A stretch of DNA of 64,000 nt from Elusimicrobiota bacterium (GCA_003452935.1 DMMY01000021.1:22403-86402), one strand, 5' to 3'; counted from the stretch's first letter, positions 8,968-17,465 are shown. The notes: a model not told the origin generated them from the sequence alone. Program-made: numbers and translations.

Positions 8968-9741
8968 TCAGCGATTCTTGCGGGCCAGTATGGTGACGCT
9001 GGCGGCGACGCCCGCGAGTTCATCAGCCGCGTGCCCGGTCACGGGGTCCGCTTGCGCGGATGACGCCTGGTAGGTCCGATCCGCCAAAATCTCCGGTTCC
9101 TGGAACCCGGCGTCGCGGACGGCTTGCAGGTATTCGCCGCGCGGCAAGGCCCCGGCGATGCAGGCGGCATAGAGGCCGGCGTCGGCCTTGAGCTCGGGCG
9201 GAAGAGGTTTCTCCAGGACGATGTCGCTGACCACGAGCCGGCCGCCCGGCTTGAGGACTCGGAAAGCCTCGGAAAATACCCGCGGCTTGTCCGGGGAGAG
9301 GTTGATGACGCAGTTCGAGATGACGATGTCGACGGAGCCGTCGGCGAGAGGCAATTTCTCGATCTGCCCCTGGCGGAACTCCACGTTGTCGAGCCCGGTC
9401 GAACGTTTGAAGTTCTCGGCGTTGCGCAGCGCCAGGGCGAGCATCTCGGGGGTCATGTCCACGCCGATCACCCGCCCCGAGGCCCCGACCTTCCTGGCCG
9501 CCAGGAACACGTCCTTGCCCGCTCCGGAACCAAGGTCCAGCACGATGTCTCCCGGTTTGAGGCAGGAGAACGTCACGGGGTCTCCGCAGGAGAGCCCGAG
9601 GTCTCCTTCGGAAACGGGCCGGGCGTCCGAGCCGCAGCAAGACGAGCCGCCGCAGCAGGAGGACTGCTTCTTGGCGACCTCGCCGTAGGCTTGCCGGACC
9701 AGCTGGTGCGTATTTTTCGGGGTCTGGGATCGTTTTGACAT
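8968..9741 (-). CDS. arsM: Arsenite S-adenosylmethionine methyltransferase ArsM
   Basis: A 257-aa class I methyltransferase that methylates As(III) to mono-, di- and trimethylated species. SAM-binding motif VLDLGSGAGKDVFLA near 68-81. The three Cys that bind As(III) in known ArsM enzymes are all present: Cys52 (LGLSCGDP), Cys144 (SNCVINLSP) and Cys194 (YAACIAGAL). An extra N-terminal Cys cluster, SSCCGGSSCCGSD, is typical of bacterial ArsM. The ATG at 9741 is preceded by GGAGAA. Last gene of the ars operon, 11 nt after acr3. Confidence 0.93.
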   Translation of the reverse strand: MSKRSQTPKNTHQLVRQAYGEVAKKQSSCCGGSSCCGSDARPVSEGDLGLSCGDPVTFSCLKPGDIVLDLGSGAGKDVFLAARKVGASGRVIGVDMTPEMLALALRNAENFKRSTGLDNVEFRQGQIEKLPLADGSVDIVISNCVINLSPDKPRVFSEAFRVLKPGGRLVVSDIVLEKPLPPELKADAGLYAACIAGALPRGEYLQAVRDAGFQEPEILADRTYQASSAQADPVTGHAADELAGVAASVTILARKNR

Positions 9742-9752
9742 GATTTCTCCTT

Positions 9753-10850
9753 TCAGGACACGGTATCCGGGACGGCGGGCAGGGCGGCCGCGGCGCTCTC
9801 CCCGAAGAACCCGGCGCGCAGGCGCAGCGCCACGTTGACGAGCCCGATGAGCACCGGCACCTCCACCAACGGGCCGATGACCGCGGCGAAGGCCGCGCCG
9901 TGGCCGATTCCGAAAGTGGCGATGGCCACCGCGATGGCCAGCTCGAAGTTGTTGGAGGCCGCCGTAAACGAGAGCGACGTCGCCACCGGATAGCGCGCTC
10001 CCGCGCGCCGGCTGAGCAGAAACGAGACGAAGAACATGATTACGAAGTAGCATAGCAGCGGCATGGCGATGCGCCCCACGTCCCAGGGAGATTCCACGAT
10101 GCGCCGCCCCTGGATGGAGAACATCACCACGATGGTGAACAAGAGCGCGATCAAGGTGATGGGGCTGATGGCCGGGATGAAGCGGCCGTGATACCATTCT
10201 TTCCCGCGCGCCGATACGAGCGCCAGCCGGGTGGCCGCGCCGGCGATGAACGGGATGCCCAGGTAGATGAACACGCTCTTGGCGATCTCTCCCATGGTCA
10301 CGTTGACCACGGCGCCCGAGAGGCCGAGCTTGGCCGGCAGCACGGTGATGAAAAACCACGCGAAGGCCGAGAAAAAGAGCACTTGGAAGATGGAATTGAA
10401 CGCCACCAGCCCGGCGCAGTATTCGGTGTCGCCCTGGGCCAGTTCGTTCCATACGATGACCATGGCGATGCAGCGCGCCAGGCCGATCATGATGAGCCCG
10501 ATCATGTACTCGGGATAGCCGCGCAGGAAGAGCACGGCGAGGACGAACATGAGCACGGGGCCGATGAGCCAGTTCTGGATCAAGGACAGGGCCAGGACCT
10601 TTTTATCGGCGAACACCCGTCCGAGTTCCTCGTAGCGCACCTTGGCCAGGGGCGGATACATCATGAGGATAAGCCCGATGGCGATGGGGATCGACGTGGT
10701 CCCGACGCTTGAGGCCGCGTTGAACGAGGTCACGGCGGCCGGGAACAGCCAGCCCAGGCCTACTCCCGCGGCCATGGCCAGGAATATCCACAAGGTCAGC
10801 CAGCGGTCCAGGAAGGAGAGTCTTGATGCGATGGTTCGTTCTTTTGTCAT
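9753..10850 (-). CDS. ACR3-family arsenite efflux transporter
   Basis: A 365-aa inner-membrane permease with about ten hydrophobic segments. It matches ACR3 (commonly annotated arsB) rather than true ArsB: the conserved Cys127 lies in GLARCIAMVIVWN, and ACR3 signatures MMYPPLAKVRYEE and SFTAASNNFELAIAVAIA are present. It extrudes As(III) using the proton motive force. It sits between arsG and arsM in the minus-strand ars operon, 27 nt after arsG. Confidence 0.93.
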   Translation of the reverse strand: MTKERTIASRLSFLDRWLTLWIFLAMAAGVGLGWLFPAAVTSFNAASSVGTTSIPIAIGLILMMYPPLAKVRYEELGRVFADKKVLALSLIQNWLIGPVLMFVLAVLFLRGYPEYMIGLIMIGLARCIAMVIVWNELAQGDTEYCAGLVAFNSIFQVLFFSAFAWFFITVLPAKLGLSGAVVNVTMGEIAKSVFIYLGIPFIAGAATRLALVSARGKEWYHGRFIPAISPITLIALLFTIVVMFSIQGRRIVESPWDVGRIAMPLLCYFVIMFFVSFLLSRRAGARYPVATSLSFTAASNNFELAIAVAIATFGIGHGAAFAAVIGPLVEVPVLIGLVNVALRLRAGFFGESAAAALPAVPDTVS

Positions 10851-10877
10851 GTGGGGTCCTCTGCCATTTTTTTGAGT

Positions 10878-11555
10878 TTATAGAACGTGAAAGATGTGCC
10901 TGAGGGTAAAGTAGACGCCCAGAATCAATAAAACCGTTCCTGTCGCGCCGCGCGTCCAACGTTCCAGCGCCGCTGCCTTGGCGCAGCTCTGGGCCAAGGC
11001 GGCTGCCCCTGCCGCGATGGCCGGGGCGAAGAGCAGGACAGGCAGCCCCGTGGCGAGGCCATAGACAAACGGCAGAAAGGCGAAAGACCGGCTCTTGAGG
11101 GCCAACGGGATGAGCGCTCCGAAGAAGATTGCGGCCGAGACCGGGCAGAAGGCCAGGGCCAGAAGAAATCCCATGCCGGCCGAGCCCAAGGCGCCGCCGC
11201 GCGCAAGCCTGGATGTCCAGGCCGCGCTTGGCCGCCAAAACGCGAACCCCAACGGGATGAGATCGAGCAGAACTCCTCCGGCAAGGATCAAGACCGGGCC
11301 GAGAGCCTGGTTGACGTAACGCTGCAGGAAGTCCGAGGCCGCGGGGATGGACAAGCCAGCGGCTGCGATCAGCATGGCGAGCCCGGCGTAGGCCGCGGCC
11401 CGTCCCAGCGAATAGGCGGCGCCGTGGGCTGCGGCCCCGCGGCCGGCCGGAGCTCCGCGCAGACAAAACGAGAGGGCCGCGATATTCGAGGCCAATGGGC
11501 AAGGACTGATCGATGTCAGTATTCCAAGCCAGAAAGCCGTCGCTGTCTCGATCAT
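10878..11555 (-). CDS. arsG: ArsG-family (aminobenzyl)arsenical efflux permease
   Basis: A 225-aa integral membrane protein of the CcdA/LysE-like fold with about six hydrophobic segments. The motif ISPCPLASNIAALSFCLRG (Cys19) near the N-terminus and its partner AFCPVSAAIFFGALIPLA are the paired Cys-Pro loops of this group. In the arsEFG operon described in Shewanella, ArsG exports trivalent aromatic arsenicals. The start ATG at 11555 overlaps the arsF stop by 4 nt. Homology to CcdA could also suggest thiol transport, but the neighbours favour ArsG. Confidence 0.85.
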   Translation of the reverse strand: MIETATAFWLGILTSISPCPLASNIAALSFCLRGAPAGRGAAAHGAAYSLGRAAAYAGLAMLIAAAGLSIPAASDFLQRYVNQALGPVLILAGGVLLDLIPLGFAFWRPSAAWTSRLARGGALGSAGMGFLLALAFCPVSAAIFFGALIPLALKSRSFAFLPFVYGLATGLPVLLFAPAIAAGAAALAQSCAKAAALERWTRGATGTVLLILGVYFTLRHIFHVL

Positions 11556-12064
11556 GGCTGTTTCAAGAAGCTTTCCGTCTCCGTTCGAACGTAGGCCATG
11601 AAAGCGTCCTTGTCGTTTAGGTGGGTCCAAACGTCATTGAGGACCTTGTGGCGGACTTCCTTGCCGCCCGCCCGGGCGATGAGCACGAGCGATTTGGTAT
11701 AGAGGCCGTAATCTTGAACATAGTGTCTGTTGGCAGGCTCTTCCACGTTGACGACCTCGAATCTTAATCGGCCGGAATCGATATCCTTGCGCAGTCCGGT
11801 CTCGACGGCTTCCCGGGAGTATTGCTCGATTCTGAGGCAGTTCGAGCACCGGGCATGGCCGTGGCAATAGCGCGCGATGACGACTGGCTGGCCGGCCTGC
11901 GGCTTGGCGGTCGTTTTTTCGGGTTGAACTGGAATCGGCGCGGCCGCCTCGGCCGACGCCGGAGTTTGCGGCAGAGGACGGTTCTCCTTAAAGACCGCGA
12001 AGGCGATGCTGATTGCCGCGAAGGCCAGAAGGCCGTAGCCCAAATATCCCTGCCTCGTGATCAT
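11552..12064 (-). CDS. arsF: ArsF-family subunit (nitrophenyl-arsenical reduction)
   Basis: A 170-aa protein with one N-terminal membrane anchor, a Pro/Ala/Lys-rich linker (~30-60), and a thioredoxin-like domain starting VIARYCHGHARCSNCLRIEQY. Its CHGHARCSNC motif carries three Cys and two His, suitable for redox or metal chemistry. In arsEFG systems ArsE and ArsF are linked to reducing the nitro group of aromatic arsenicals such as roxarsone before export. It overlaps arsE (ATGA) and arsG (ATGA), so the three are translationally coupled. Confidence 0.82.
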   Translation of the reverse strand: MITRQGYLGYGLLAFAAISIAFAVFKENRPLPQTPASAEAAAPIPVQPEKTTAKPQAGQPVVIARYCHGHARCSNCLRIEQYSREAVETGLRKDIDSGRLRFEVVNVEEPANRHYVQDYGLYTKSLVLIARAGGKEVRHKVLNDVWTHLNDKDAFMAYVRTETESFLKQP

Positions 12065-12291
12065 ATCAGCCAGTCTTTGACCATGGCGGCCGTCGGAATC
12101 CTGCCCTCGCAGACTTTTTTGCCGTCTACGACGACGGCCGGCGTGAACAGGACCCCCCGCTCGACCATTTCGTTTATGTCCGTGATCTTGACGACCTCGG
12201 CTTCGCGCTTGAGTTCGGCCAGGACCGTCTTGATGACCTCTTCCGTCTTCGCGCATCTGGCGCAGCCCGGTCCAAAGACTTCTATTTTCAT
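12061..12291 (-). CDS. arsE: ArsE-like small thioredoxin/glutaredoxin protein
   Basis: A 76-aa redox protein of the TM0996/MTH895 glutaredoxin-like family. The redox motif GPGCARC (Cys10, Cys13) follows the first beta-strand, and the cis-Pro loop is FTPAVVVDGK. It is expected to relay electrons for the ArsEF reduction step, or to service the COG0701 permease upstream; genes of this family are found beside both partners. 4-nt overlap with arsF, 10 nt after the permease. Confidence 0.85.
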   Translation of the reverse strand: MKIEVFGPGCARCAKTEEVIKTVLAELKREAEVVKITDINEMVERGVLFTPAVVVDGKKVCEGRIPTAAMVKDWLI

Positions 12292-12301
12292 GGGTTCCTC
12301 C

Positions 12302-13471
12302 TTAGAAAAGAGCCCCGTACGCCATGCCGGCCAAGGCGGACATGCCGACCACCAGGCCGACGTAGGTCAACATCTTCTGCGTGCCCATGATCTTGTTGAG
12401 CACGATCATGCTGGGCAGGCTCAACGCCGGACCGGCCAGCAGCAGGGCCAGGGCCGGTCCCTTGCCCATGCCCGAGCCCATGAGTCCTTGCAGGATGGGG
12501 ACTTCCGTGAGCGTGGCGAAATACATGAGGGCTCCGGCTAGGGAGGCGAACAGGTTGGCCCGGATGGAGTTGCCGCCCACCAGCATGGCCACATAGCGGT
12601 TCGGGACGAGGCCGTTGTCGAGGCCCGGCCGCCCCATGAGCAGGCCGGCGACGAAGACCCCGGCCAGGAGCAGGGGGAATATCTGCTTGGCGAACTCCCA
12701 GGTCGAGTCCTTCCATGAGACAAGCTCTTCCTTCTTGAACCAGCCGGCCAGCATCCAGAACAGGGCGAGCAGGGCGGTCCCTGCCAGCCACCAATGGACC
12801 CGGTAGACCTCTGCGAAAAAGCCGACGGGGTGCTCGGGCTTGCTCCAGGCCGCGAAGACCAGGATGCAGACCATGCTGAAGAAGTAGAGGATGTCCTTCC
12901 AGAGGGGGCGGGCGTTTTTTTGTTCCGCGGCCGAGAACATGGAATCGTCGGGGATGCTTTTCTCCGCATGCCTGAATATGTAAGCCATGGACAATCCGAT
13001 GATGATGGAGAAAAGCACGGCTCCCGCGGCCCGCGCCACGCCCATCTCCAGCCCGAGGACGCGCGCGGTCAGAATGATGGCCAGTACGTTGATGGCCGGG
13101 CCTGAATACAGGAAAGCCACGGCCGGGCCGATGCCCGCGCCGCGCCGGGAGATGCCCGCGTAAAGGGGCAAGACGGTGCAGGAGCAGACCGCCAGGATGG
13201 TCCCTGACACCGAGGCCACTCCGTAGGAGAGGAATTTGTTAGCCTTGGCTCCGAAATATTTCATGATCGCCGCCTGCGACACGAACACGGAGATCGCGCC
13301 TGCGATGAAGAAGGCGGGAATGAGGCAGGCCAGGACATGGTGGCGGGCGTAGTCCTGGAGCAGCCAGAAGGCCTCCAGGATCGAATTCTGGACCCGGGGA
13401 TGGGAGAACGGCGCGTAATATATGGCCAGGAAAATTCCAGCCATCAGGCCGAGCTTGGTTCTTTCTTTCAC
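12302..13471 (-). CDS. COG0701/ArsP-type permease
   Basis: A 389-aa inner-membrane permease with about 10 hydrophobic segments. It belongs to the DUF318/COG0701 family that includes ArsP, an exporter of trivalent organoarsenicals such as methylarsenite. Family hallmarks are the CSC motif in AVCSCTVLPLYAGI, the FLYSGPAINVLA stretch and the second half-repeat LTEVPILQGLMGSGMGKG. I place the start at GTG 13471, whose GTGA overlaps the arsR stop; the ORF is open farther upstream but that part runs through arsR. MAs(III) export is an inference from family and context. Confidence 0.85.
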   Translation of the reverse strand: MKERTKLGLMAGIFLAIYYAPFSHPRVQNSILEAFWLLQDYARHHVLACLIPAFFIAGAISVFVSQAAIMKYFGAKANKFLSYGVASVSGTILAVCSCTVLPLYAGISRRGAGIGPAVAFLYSGPAINVLAIILTARVLGLEMGVARAAGAVLFSIIIGLSMAYIFRHAEKSIPDDSMFSAAEQKNARPLWKDILYFFSMVCILVFAAWSKPEHPVGFFAEVYRVHWWLAGTALLALFWMLAGWFKKEELVSWKDSTWEFAKQIFPLLLAGVFVAGLLMGRPGLDNGLVPNRYVAMLVGGNSIRANLFASLAGALMYFATLTEVPILQGLMGSGMGKGPALALLLAGPALSLPSMIVLNKIMGTQKMLTYVGLVVGMSALAGMAYGALF

Positions 13472-13833
13472 GGCTTGCGTCCCGGCCCGCGGCAAATGGC
13501 CTTGCGGTCGACATTGGCCGCGGCCTGACGGTCTTTCCGGATCGTCTCGTCCAAGCGCGTCTCGGCCAGGATGGTCTTGAGCACCTTGCCCGATGGGCCC
13601 AGCAGGGCGGATTTCGACAGCTCGTAATTCACCCATAAGCCGTTCTTGCGGGCATTGACCAAGCCGCGATCACGCAAGACGCGCAGATGCTGGGACATGA
13701 CGGACTGTTTGAGCCCCAGCGCCGCGCAGAGCTCGCAGACGCACATCCGCCGCGCGGACAAGGCGGCCAGTATGCGCAGCCGATTGGGCTCGGCGATGAC
13801 GCTTAAAAGGCGCAGGGTTTTGGAAACAGGCAC
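13468..13833 (-). CDS. arsR: ArsR-family As(III)-responsive repressor
   Basis: A 121-aa winged-helix repressor. The metalloid-sensing motif MCVCELCAALG (Cys31, Cys33, Cys36) is in helix 3, as in E. coli-type ArsR. The recognition helix LKQSVMSQHLRVLRDRGLV and the wing NGLWVNYEL follow. As(III) binding should release it from the operator and open the whole minus-strand operon. Start codon GTG at 13833 with AAGGAG 5 nt upstream. Confidence 0.93.
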   Translation of the reverse strand: MPVSKTLRLLSVIAEPNRLRILAALSARRMCVCELCAALGLKQSVMSQHLRVLRDRGLVNARKNGLWVNYELSKSALLGPSGKVLKTILAETRLDETIRKDRQAAANVDRKAICRGPGRKP

Positions 13834-13846
13834 GTTCGCTCCTTAA

Positions 13847-13898
13847 TTACTGTATGCGCAACCACTAATATAATAGCAGCGCGCCGCGGGCTTGTCAA
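13847..13898 (-). promoter_or_regulatory. ars operon promoter with candidate ArsR operator
   Basis: Reading the minus strand, TTGACA (13893-13898), a 17-nt spacer and TATTAT (13870-13875) form a near-consensus sigma-70 promoter. Directly downstream, TTAGTG-N10-CAGTAA (13847-13868) is an inverted repeat (5 of 6 positions) placed where a bound repressor would block transcription; it ends 14 nt before the arsR start codon. Operator assignment is inferred from position and symmetry. Confidence 0.75.
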
Positions 13899-13919
13899 TC
13901 CGGTCGAGTTGGTCCCGGG

Positions 13920-15137
13920 CTATTTCCACGCGCGAGTCCTGCGCGCGTTTCGCGGCGGATGCGCGGGTCCGGTTCCGCGGTGGCGCAGGGACTGGGCCGC
14001 CGGCTGAGGCGCTGGCTGGTCGTAGTTGAAGCCCGCGAGCCGCCGCCTTTCGATCTTGCGGCCCAGGCGCCTTTCAATGGCGGCGACCATGGCGGCGTCG
14101 GCATGGGTCACGAGGGTGAAGGCGTCGCCGGTGCTGGCGGCGCGGCCCGTGCGGCCGATCCGGTGGGTGTAGGCCTCGGGAGTGTTGGGGATGTCGAGGT
14201 TGATCACATGAGTGATCTGGGAGACGTCTATGCCGCGCGCAGCGATATCCGTGGCTACGAGGATGCTGAACCGGCCGTCGCGGAAACCGCCGAGAGCCGC
14301 CTGGCGCTGGTTCTGGGAGAGATTGCCCTGCAGGGAGGCGGCCTTGAAGCCGGCGGCCTTGAGCTTGAGGCCCAAGCGCTTGGCGCGGTGCTTGGTGCGC
14401 GTGAAGATCAGGACCGACTCCATGTGCGCCGGCCGCAGGAGCTCGAGCACGAGCGCGGTCTTTAGGTGCTCGTTGACCGGGTAGAGCGCGTGGGATACCG
14501 TGGTCAAGGGCCGGGTGTGGTCGACCTGGACGACGGCGGGTTGGCTGAGGCACTCTTGGGCCAGATGCCTGATGTCGTCGGGCATGGTGGCCGAAAACAG
14601 CAGGGTCTGGCGCCGGGCGGGCAGGAGCTTGAGTATGCGCCGGATCGAGGGCAAAAAACCCATGTCGAACATCTGATCGGCCTCGTCGATGACGAGCACC
14701 TCGAGGCTGGAAAAATCAACGTGGCCCCGGTCGACGTGGTCGAGCAGGCGGCCCGGGCAGGCCACGATGACCTCGGCTCCGCCGCGCAGGGCCTGGATTT
14801 GAGGCGCCATGCCCACGCCGCCGTACACCGCGGCGGCGCGCAGGCTCGTGCGCTGTCCCATCTGGCCGAAGGCCTGCCGGATCTGCTCGGCGAGCTCGCG
14901 CGTGGGGGCAAGGACCAGGGCGCGCACGCGGCGGCGCGCGCCCGGCAGCAGGCGTTGGAGGATGGGCAGGGCGAAGGCGGCGGTCTTGCCCGTGCCCGTC
15001 TGGGCCAGACCCAGGACGTCCCGGCCCTCCAGGGCTTTGGGGATGGCTTGGCGTTGGATGGGAGTGGGGACGGCGAAAGCCAGGGTCTTGAGGGCCGAGG
15101 CCAGTTCCGGATGAAGATGGAACGATTCAAAACTCAT
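13920..15137 (-). CDS. DEAD-box ATP-dependent RNA helicase (RhlE-like)
   Basis: A 405-aa superfamily 2 helicase with the full motif set: Q motif (FAVPTPIQRQAIP), I AQTGTGKT, Ia PTRELAEQ, Ib CPGRLLDH, II DEAD, III SAT, IV VLIFTRTK, V ATDIAARGID, VI HRIGRTGR. The C-terminal ~50 residues form a short basic Arg/Pro-rich tail, as in RhlE-type proteins that act on rRNA or mRNA structure. Stand-alone gene upstream of the ars promoter and transcribed in the same direction as the ars operon. Confidence 0.92.
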   Translation of the reverse strand: MSFESFHLHPELASALKTLAFAVPTPIQRQAIPKALEGRDVLGLAQTGTGKTAAFALPILQRLLPGARRRVRALVLAPTRELAEQIRQAFGQMGQRTSLRAAAVYGGVGMAPQIQALRGGAEVIVACPGRLLDHVDRGHVDFSSLEVLVIDEADQMFDMGFLPSIRRILKLLPARRQTLLFSATMPDDIRHLAQECLSQPAVVQVDHTRPLTTVSHALYPVNEHLKTALVLELLRPAHMESVLIFTRTKHRAKRLGLKLKAAGFKAASLQGNLSQNQRQAALGGFRDGRFSILVATDIAARGIDVSQITHVINLDIPNTPEAYTHRIGRTGRAASTGDAFTLVTHADAAMVAAIERRLGRKIERRRLAGFNYDQPAPQPAAQSLRHRGTGPAHPPRNARRTRAWK

Positions 15138-15177
15138 GGGTTGCTCTCCGTGTCCGGCAGCCGAGGCGCCCGGCCGG

Positions 15178-15423
15178 TCAGTCTCCTCTCCGGAGCGAGT
15201 CGCGTATGAGCGTTTTGCTGGCTCCGGTTTCGCCCGCCACTTTGTCCAGCAATTCTGCCTCGCTCAAACCTCGGCCTATGGAGCGGCCGTAGCGATTGAG
15301 ACCTTGCCAGCGCTTCATGCTCGCCCGGATCAGTCTCTGGTTTTCTTGGGTTCGTTCGAGCGTCCCCGACGCGGAGCCGGATCGAAGGCGGCGGCCGCTT
15401 TGGCCTGGGCTGGTGGATTTCAT
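15178..15423 (-). CDS. Small basic protein, unknown
   Basis: An 81-aa Arg/Ser-rich protein (MKSTSPGQSGRRLRSG...), predicted soluble. Its C-terminal half (SEAELLDKVAGETGASKTLI) could form a small helical domain reminiscent of helix-turn-helix proteins; this is only a resemblance. It is supported mainly by an excellent Shine-Dalgarno, GGAGGTGAT, directly before the ATG at 15423. It lies in a cluster of three tiny minus-strand genes. Confidence 0.5.
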   Translation of the reverse strand: MKSTSPGQSGRRLRSGSASGTLERTQENQRLIRASMKRWQGLNRYGRSIGRGLSEAELLDKVAGETGASKTLIRDSLRRGD

Positions 15424-15427
15424 GAAA

Positions 15428-15724
15428 TCACCTCCGACATGAACCGTTCTTTTGGACTTGGCGGCGAGTCGACCGCAGGCTTCGACTCGGCTGGGTCGCG
15501 GCCTCGGCGGCAGTGCAGCTTTTGCTCCCGAATCGGCAGACCGTGACTTGTCTTTGGTGCTGCAGCTGAATGTAAAGCTCGCGGAGGAGGTTTGAGAGAT
15601 CGTTCCAATGTCCCAACTCCGGTTCATCCGACGCGGCGCAGAGTCGCTCCACCATCCGGAGCTGGACTTGCAGATCCGGCAGGCCCACGACGATGGGCGG
15701 GTGCGGCGCGCGGGATTTATTCAT
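15428..15724 (-). CDS. Small protein, unknown
   Basis: A 98-aa ORF starting MNKSRAPHPPIVVGL. The first ~60 residues are predicted helical (DLSNLLRELYIQLQHQRQ); the last third is basic and low-complexity, so the end may be unreliable. A GGAGG ribosome site lies 6 nt before the ATG at 15724, and it ends just before the 81-aa gene, consistent with one short operon. No family recognised. Confidence 0.45.
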   Translation of the reverse strand: MNKSRAPHPPIVVGLPDLQVQLRMVERLCAASDEPELGHWNDLSNLLRELYIQLQHQRQVTVCRFGSKSCTAAEAATQPSRSLRSTRRQVQKNGSCRR

Positions 15725-15754
15725 GATCGCCTCCAGGAGCTCTTATGGCGTCTT

Positions 15755-15919
15755 TCACGGCTTGTGGCCCTCGACATCGGCTCCGGCTTTCCGGTCCCGC
15801 ATGGATCGGTGGTGCGTGCACAGATAGCGCTTCCCGATTTTCTTGAGCCCGGTGCTCTTCAGGCAGCGATGCGCCTCGGAATAGGTCGATGGGAGAGTCT
15901 TGGCGTCGCACTGGTTCAT
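15755..15919 (-). CDS. 54-aa Cys/His-containing small protein
   Basis: A short ORF opening MNQCDAKTLPSTYSEAHRC. It has Cys4, His17, Cys19, Cys34, His36 and His37, a spacing that could bind one zinc ion. The rest is basic (TGLKKIGKRYLCTHH). A weak AGGGGG ribosome site precedes the ATG at 15919. It ends 30 nt before the next tiny gene on the same strand. Zinc binding is an inference. Confidence 0.4.
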   Translation of the reverse strand: MNQCDAKTLPSTYSEAHRCLKSTGLKKIGKRYLCTHHRSMRDRKAGADVEGHKP

Positions 15920-16123
15920 TTAAAACCCCCTATGGCAATATCCGCACCGGCGGCGACTGGATTGATAGGCGCTCTGGCGTGGTCGTGCGCGGTCTGCTGT
16001 CAGAGGGTTTATGAAACCAAGTCCGGTGAAACGATCTCTATGAGACAATGCTCAGTATACAAGTTTAAGACCGGGTTGGGGCTCGTTTGCCATTCTTTTG
16101 CCTGGGAATTACCGTAATTTATC

Positions 16124-16153
16124 TTGACTGCCATTAATTTTTGGACCTACAAT
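16124..16153 (+). promoter_or_regulatory. Promoter giving a (near-)leaderless mRNA
   Basis: TTGACT (16124-16129), an 18-nt spacer and TACAAT (16148-16153). The -10 box ends only 7 nt before the ATG at 16161, so transcription should start at or next to the start codon. No Shine-Dalgarno is present between them. Confidence 0.6.
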
Positions 16154-16160
16154 ACCGTTT

Positions 16161-17465
16161 ATGATCGCTTCGCTGTTCGTGGGAATAGGGTTGTTGGCGG
16201 GCGTCGCTTCGGCGGAAGATAGATTGCTGCAGCAGAGCGATTTGATTTATCAAGGCGCTTTTCGCGTGCCGGGAGGAGATTTCGGTTCCCCGACGTATTC
16301 CGGGTTCAACTATGGAGGGACGGCTTTAACTTACAATCCAAAAAACAATTCCTTGTTTCTGGTGGGGCATAGCTGGCATCAGTTGACGGCCGAGATATCC
16401 ATTCCCGAACTGAGCACAAGCGCGAACATCGGCGACCTGAAAACAGCTTCTGTCCTGCAGCCGTTTTCCGACGTGACCGAAGGCCATCGAGCCGACATCG
16501 GGGCGGGGGGCGCCGCGGTGGATGCCAGCGGGACGCCTCTCGGAGGCTTGCTGGTGTACGGCGATAAGCTCATCGGCACCGTCTTCGGCTATTACGATGC
16601 CGGAGGCGCGGTCAAATTGTCGCATTTCACCTCGGCTCTGAACCTCTCCGCGACCGGAGATTTCAAGGGCATGTATCAGGTCGGCTCAACCCAGGCGGTT
16701 CCCAATCCGGCTTTCATAGACGGCTATATGGCGCATATTCCGGCTTCCTGGCAGGCGGCGTTCGGCGGACCTGCGCTGACTGGCAATTGCTGTCTCTCCA
16801 TCATCAGCCGAACCTCTTTGGGGCCGGCTGTCTCGGTTTTTAATCCGGACCATCTTGGGGTGATGAATCCTGCGCCCGTGACTCAGCTTGTGGGTTATCC
16901 TATAGGTCATCCGACGTTGGGCACTTACGGGGATCAGCGGTCCACCGTCATTTATAACGGCTCCATGTCCATCAATGGCGTTGTCTTCCCTCAAGGCAGC
17001 CGCAGCGTGCTTTTTTTCGGCAAGCGGGGCATAGGTTCGTTTTGTTATGGCGCGGGGACGAGCGACCAGTCCTTGGATCGCCAGCCTGTTCCCGGCTACG
17101 ATGGGGCCGTCATCTACTGTTATGATCCGCTCAATGGATCCAAGGGCGGACACTCCTATCCCTACGTTTATCAGGCTTTGGCTTATGACGCGCTGGATTT
17201 GCTGCTGGTTAAAAACGGCCAGAAAAGTCCGTGGGAGATATCGCCGTACGGCGTCTGGCAGCTGTCTTTCCCCTTAGGCTACGAAAACGCCAATATCCTG
17301 GGCGCCGCTTATGACCCGCAGACGCAAAGGATATATCTCTCAGAGGGCGGCGGCGATCATGAGGGGTATTCGTATTTGCCGCTCATTCAAGTGTATAAGG
17401 TGCGGACCGGCCTGCCGAGCGACGCAAGCGCTCCCCAGCCGCCCAAGGGGCTTAAGTTCAGATAA
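16161..17465 (+). CDS. Secreted protein of unknown function, beta-propeller-like
   Basis: A 434-aa exported protein with a short signal (MIASLFVGIGLLAGVASA), then a body made of repeated Gly-rich strands with recurring aromatic-Gly turns (for example GGTALTYNPKNNSLFLVGH and GAAYDPQTQRIYLSEGGG). That alternation resembles a beta-propeller, but no named family is recognised. Its last residues, APQPPKGLKFR, resemble the end of the pectate-lyase-like protein at 39140. The gene overlaps the convergent AI-2E permease by 8 bp. Its promoter predicts a leaderless transcript. Confidence 0.65.
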   Translation: MIASLFVGIGLLAGVASAEDRLLQQSDLIYQGAFRVPGGDFGSPTYSGFNYGGTALTYNPKNNSLFLVGHSWHQLTAEISIPELSTSANIGDLKTASVLQPFSDVTEGHRADIGAGGAAVDASGTPLGGLLVYGDKLIGTVFGYYDAGGAVKLSHFTSALNLSATGDFKGMYQVGSTQAVPNPAFIDGYMAHIPASWQAAFGGPALTGNCCLSIISRTSLGPAVSVFNPDHLGVMNPAPVTQLVGYPIGHPTLGTYGDQRSTVIYNGSMSINGVVFPQGSRSVLFFGKRGIGSFCYGAGTSDQSLDRQPVPGYDGAVIYCYDPLNGSKGGHSYPYVYQALAYDALDLLLVKNGQKSPWEISPYGVWQLSFPLGYENANILGAAYDPQTQRIYLSEGGGDHEGYSYLPLIQVYKVRTGLPSDASAPQPPKGLKFR

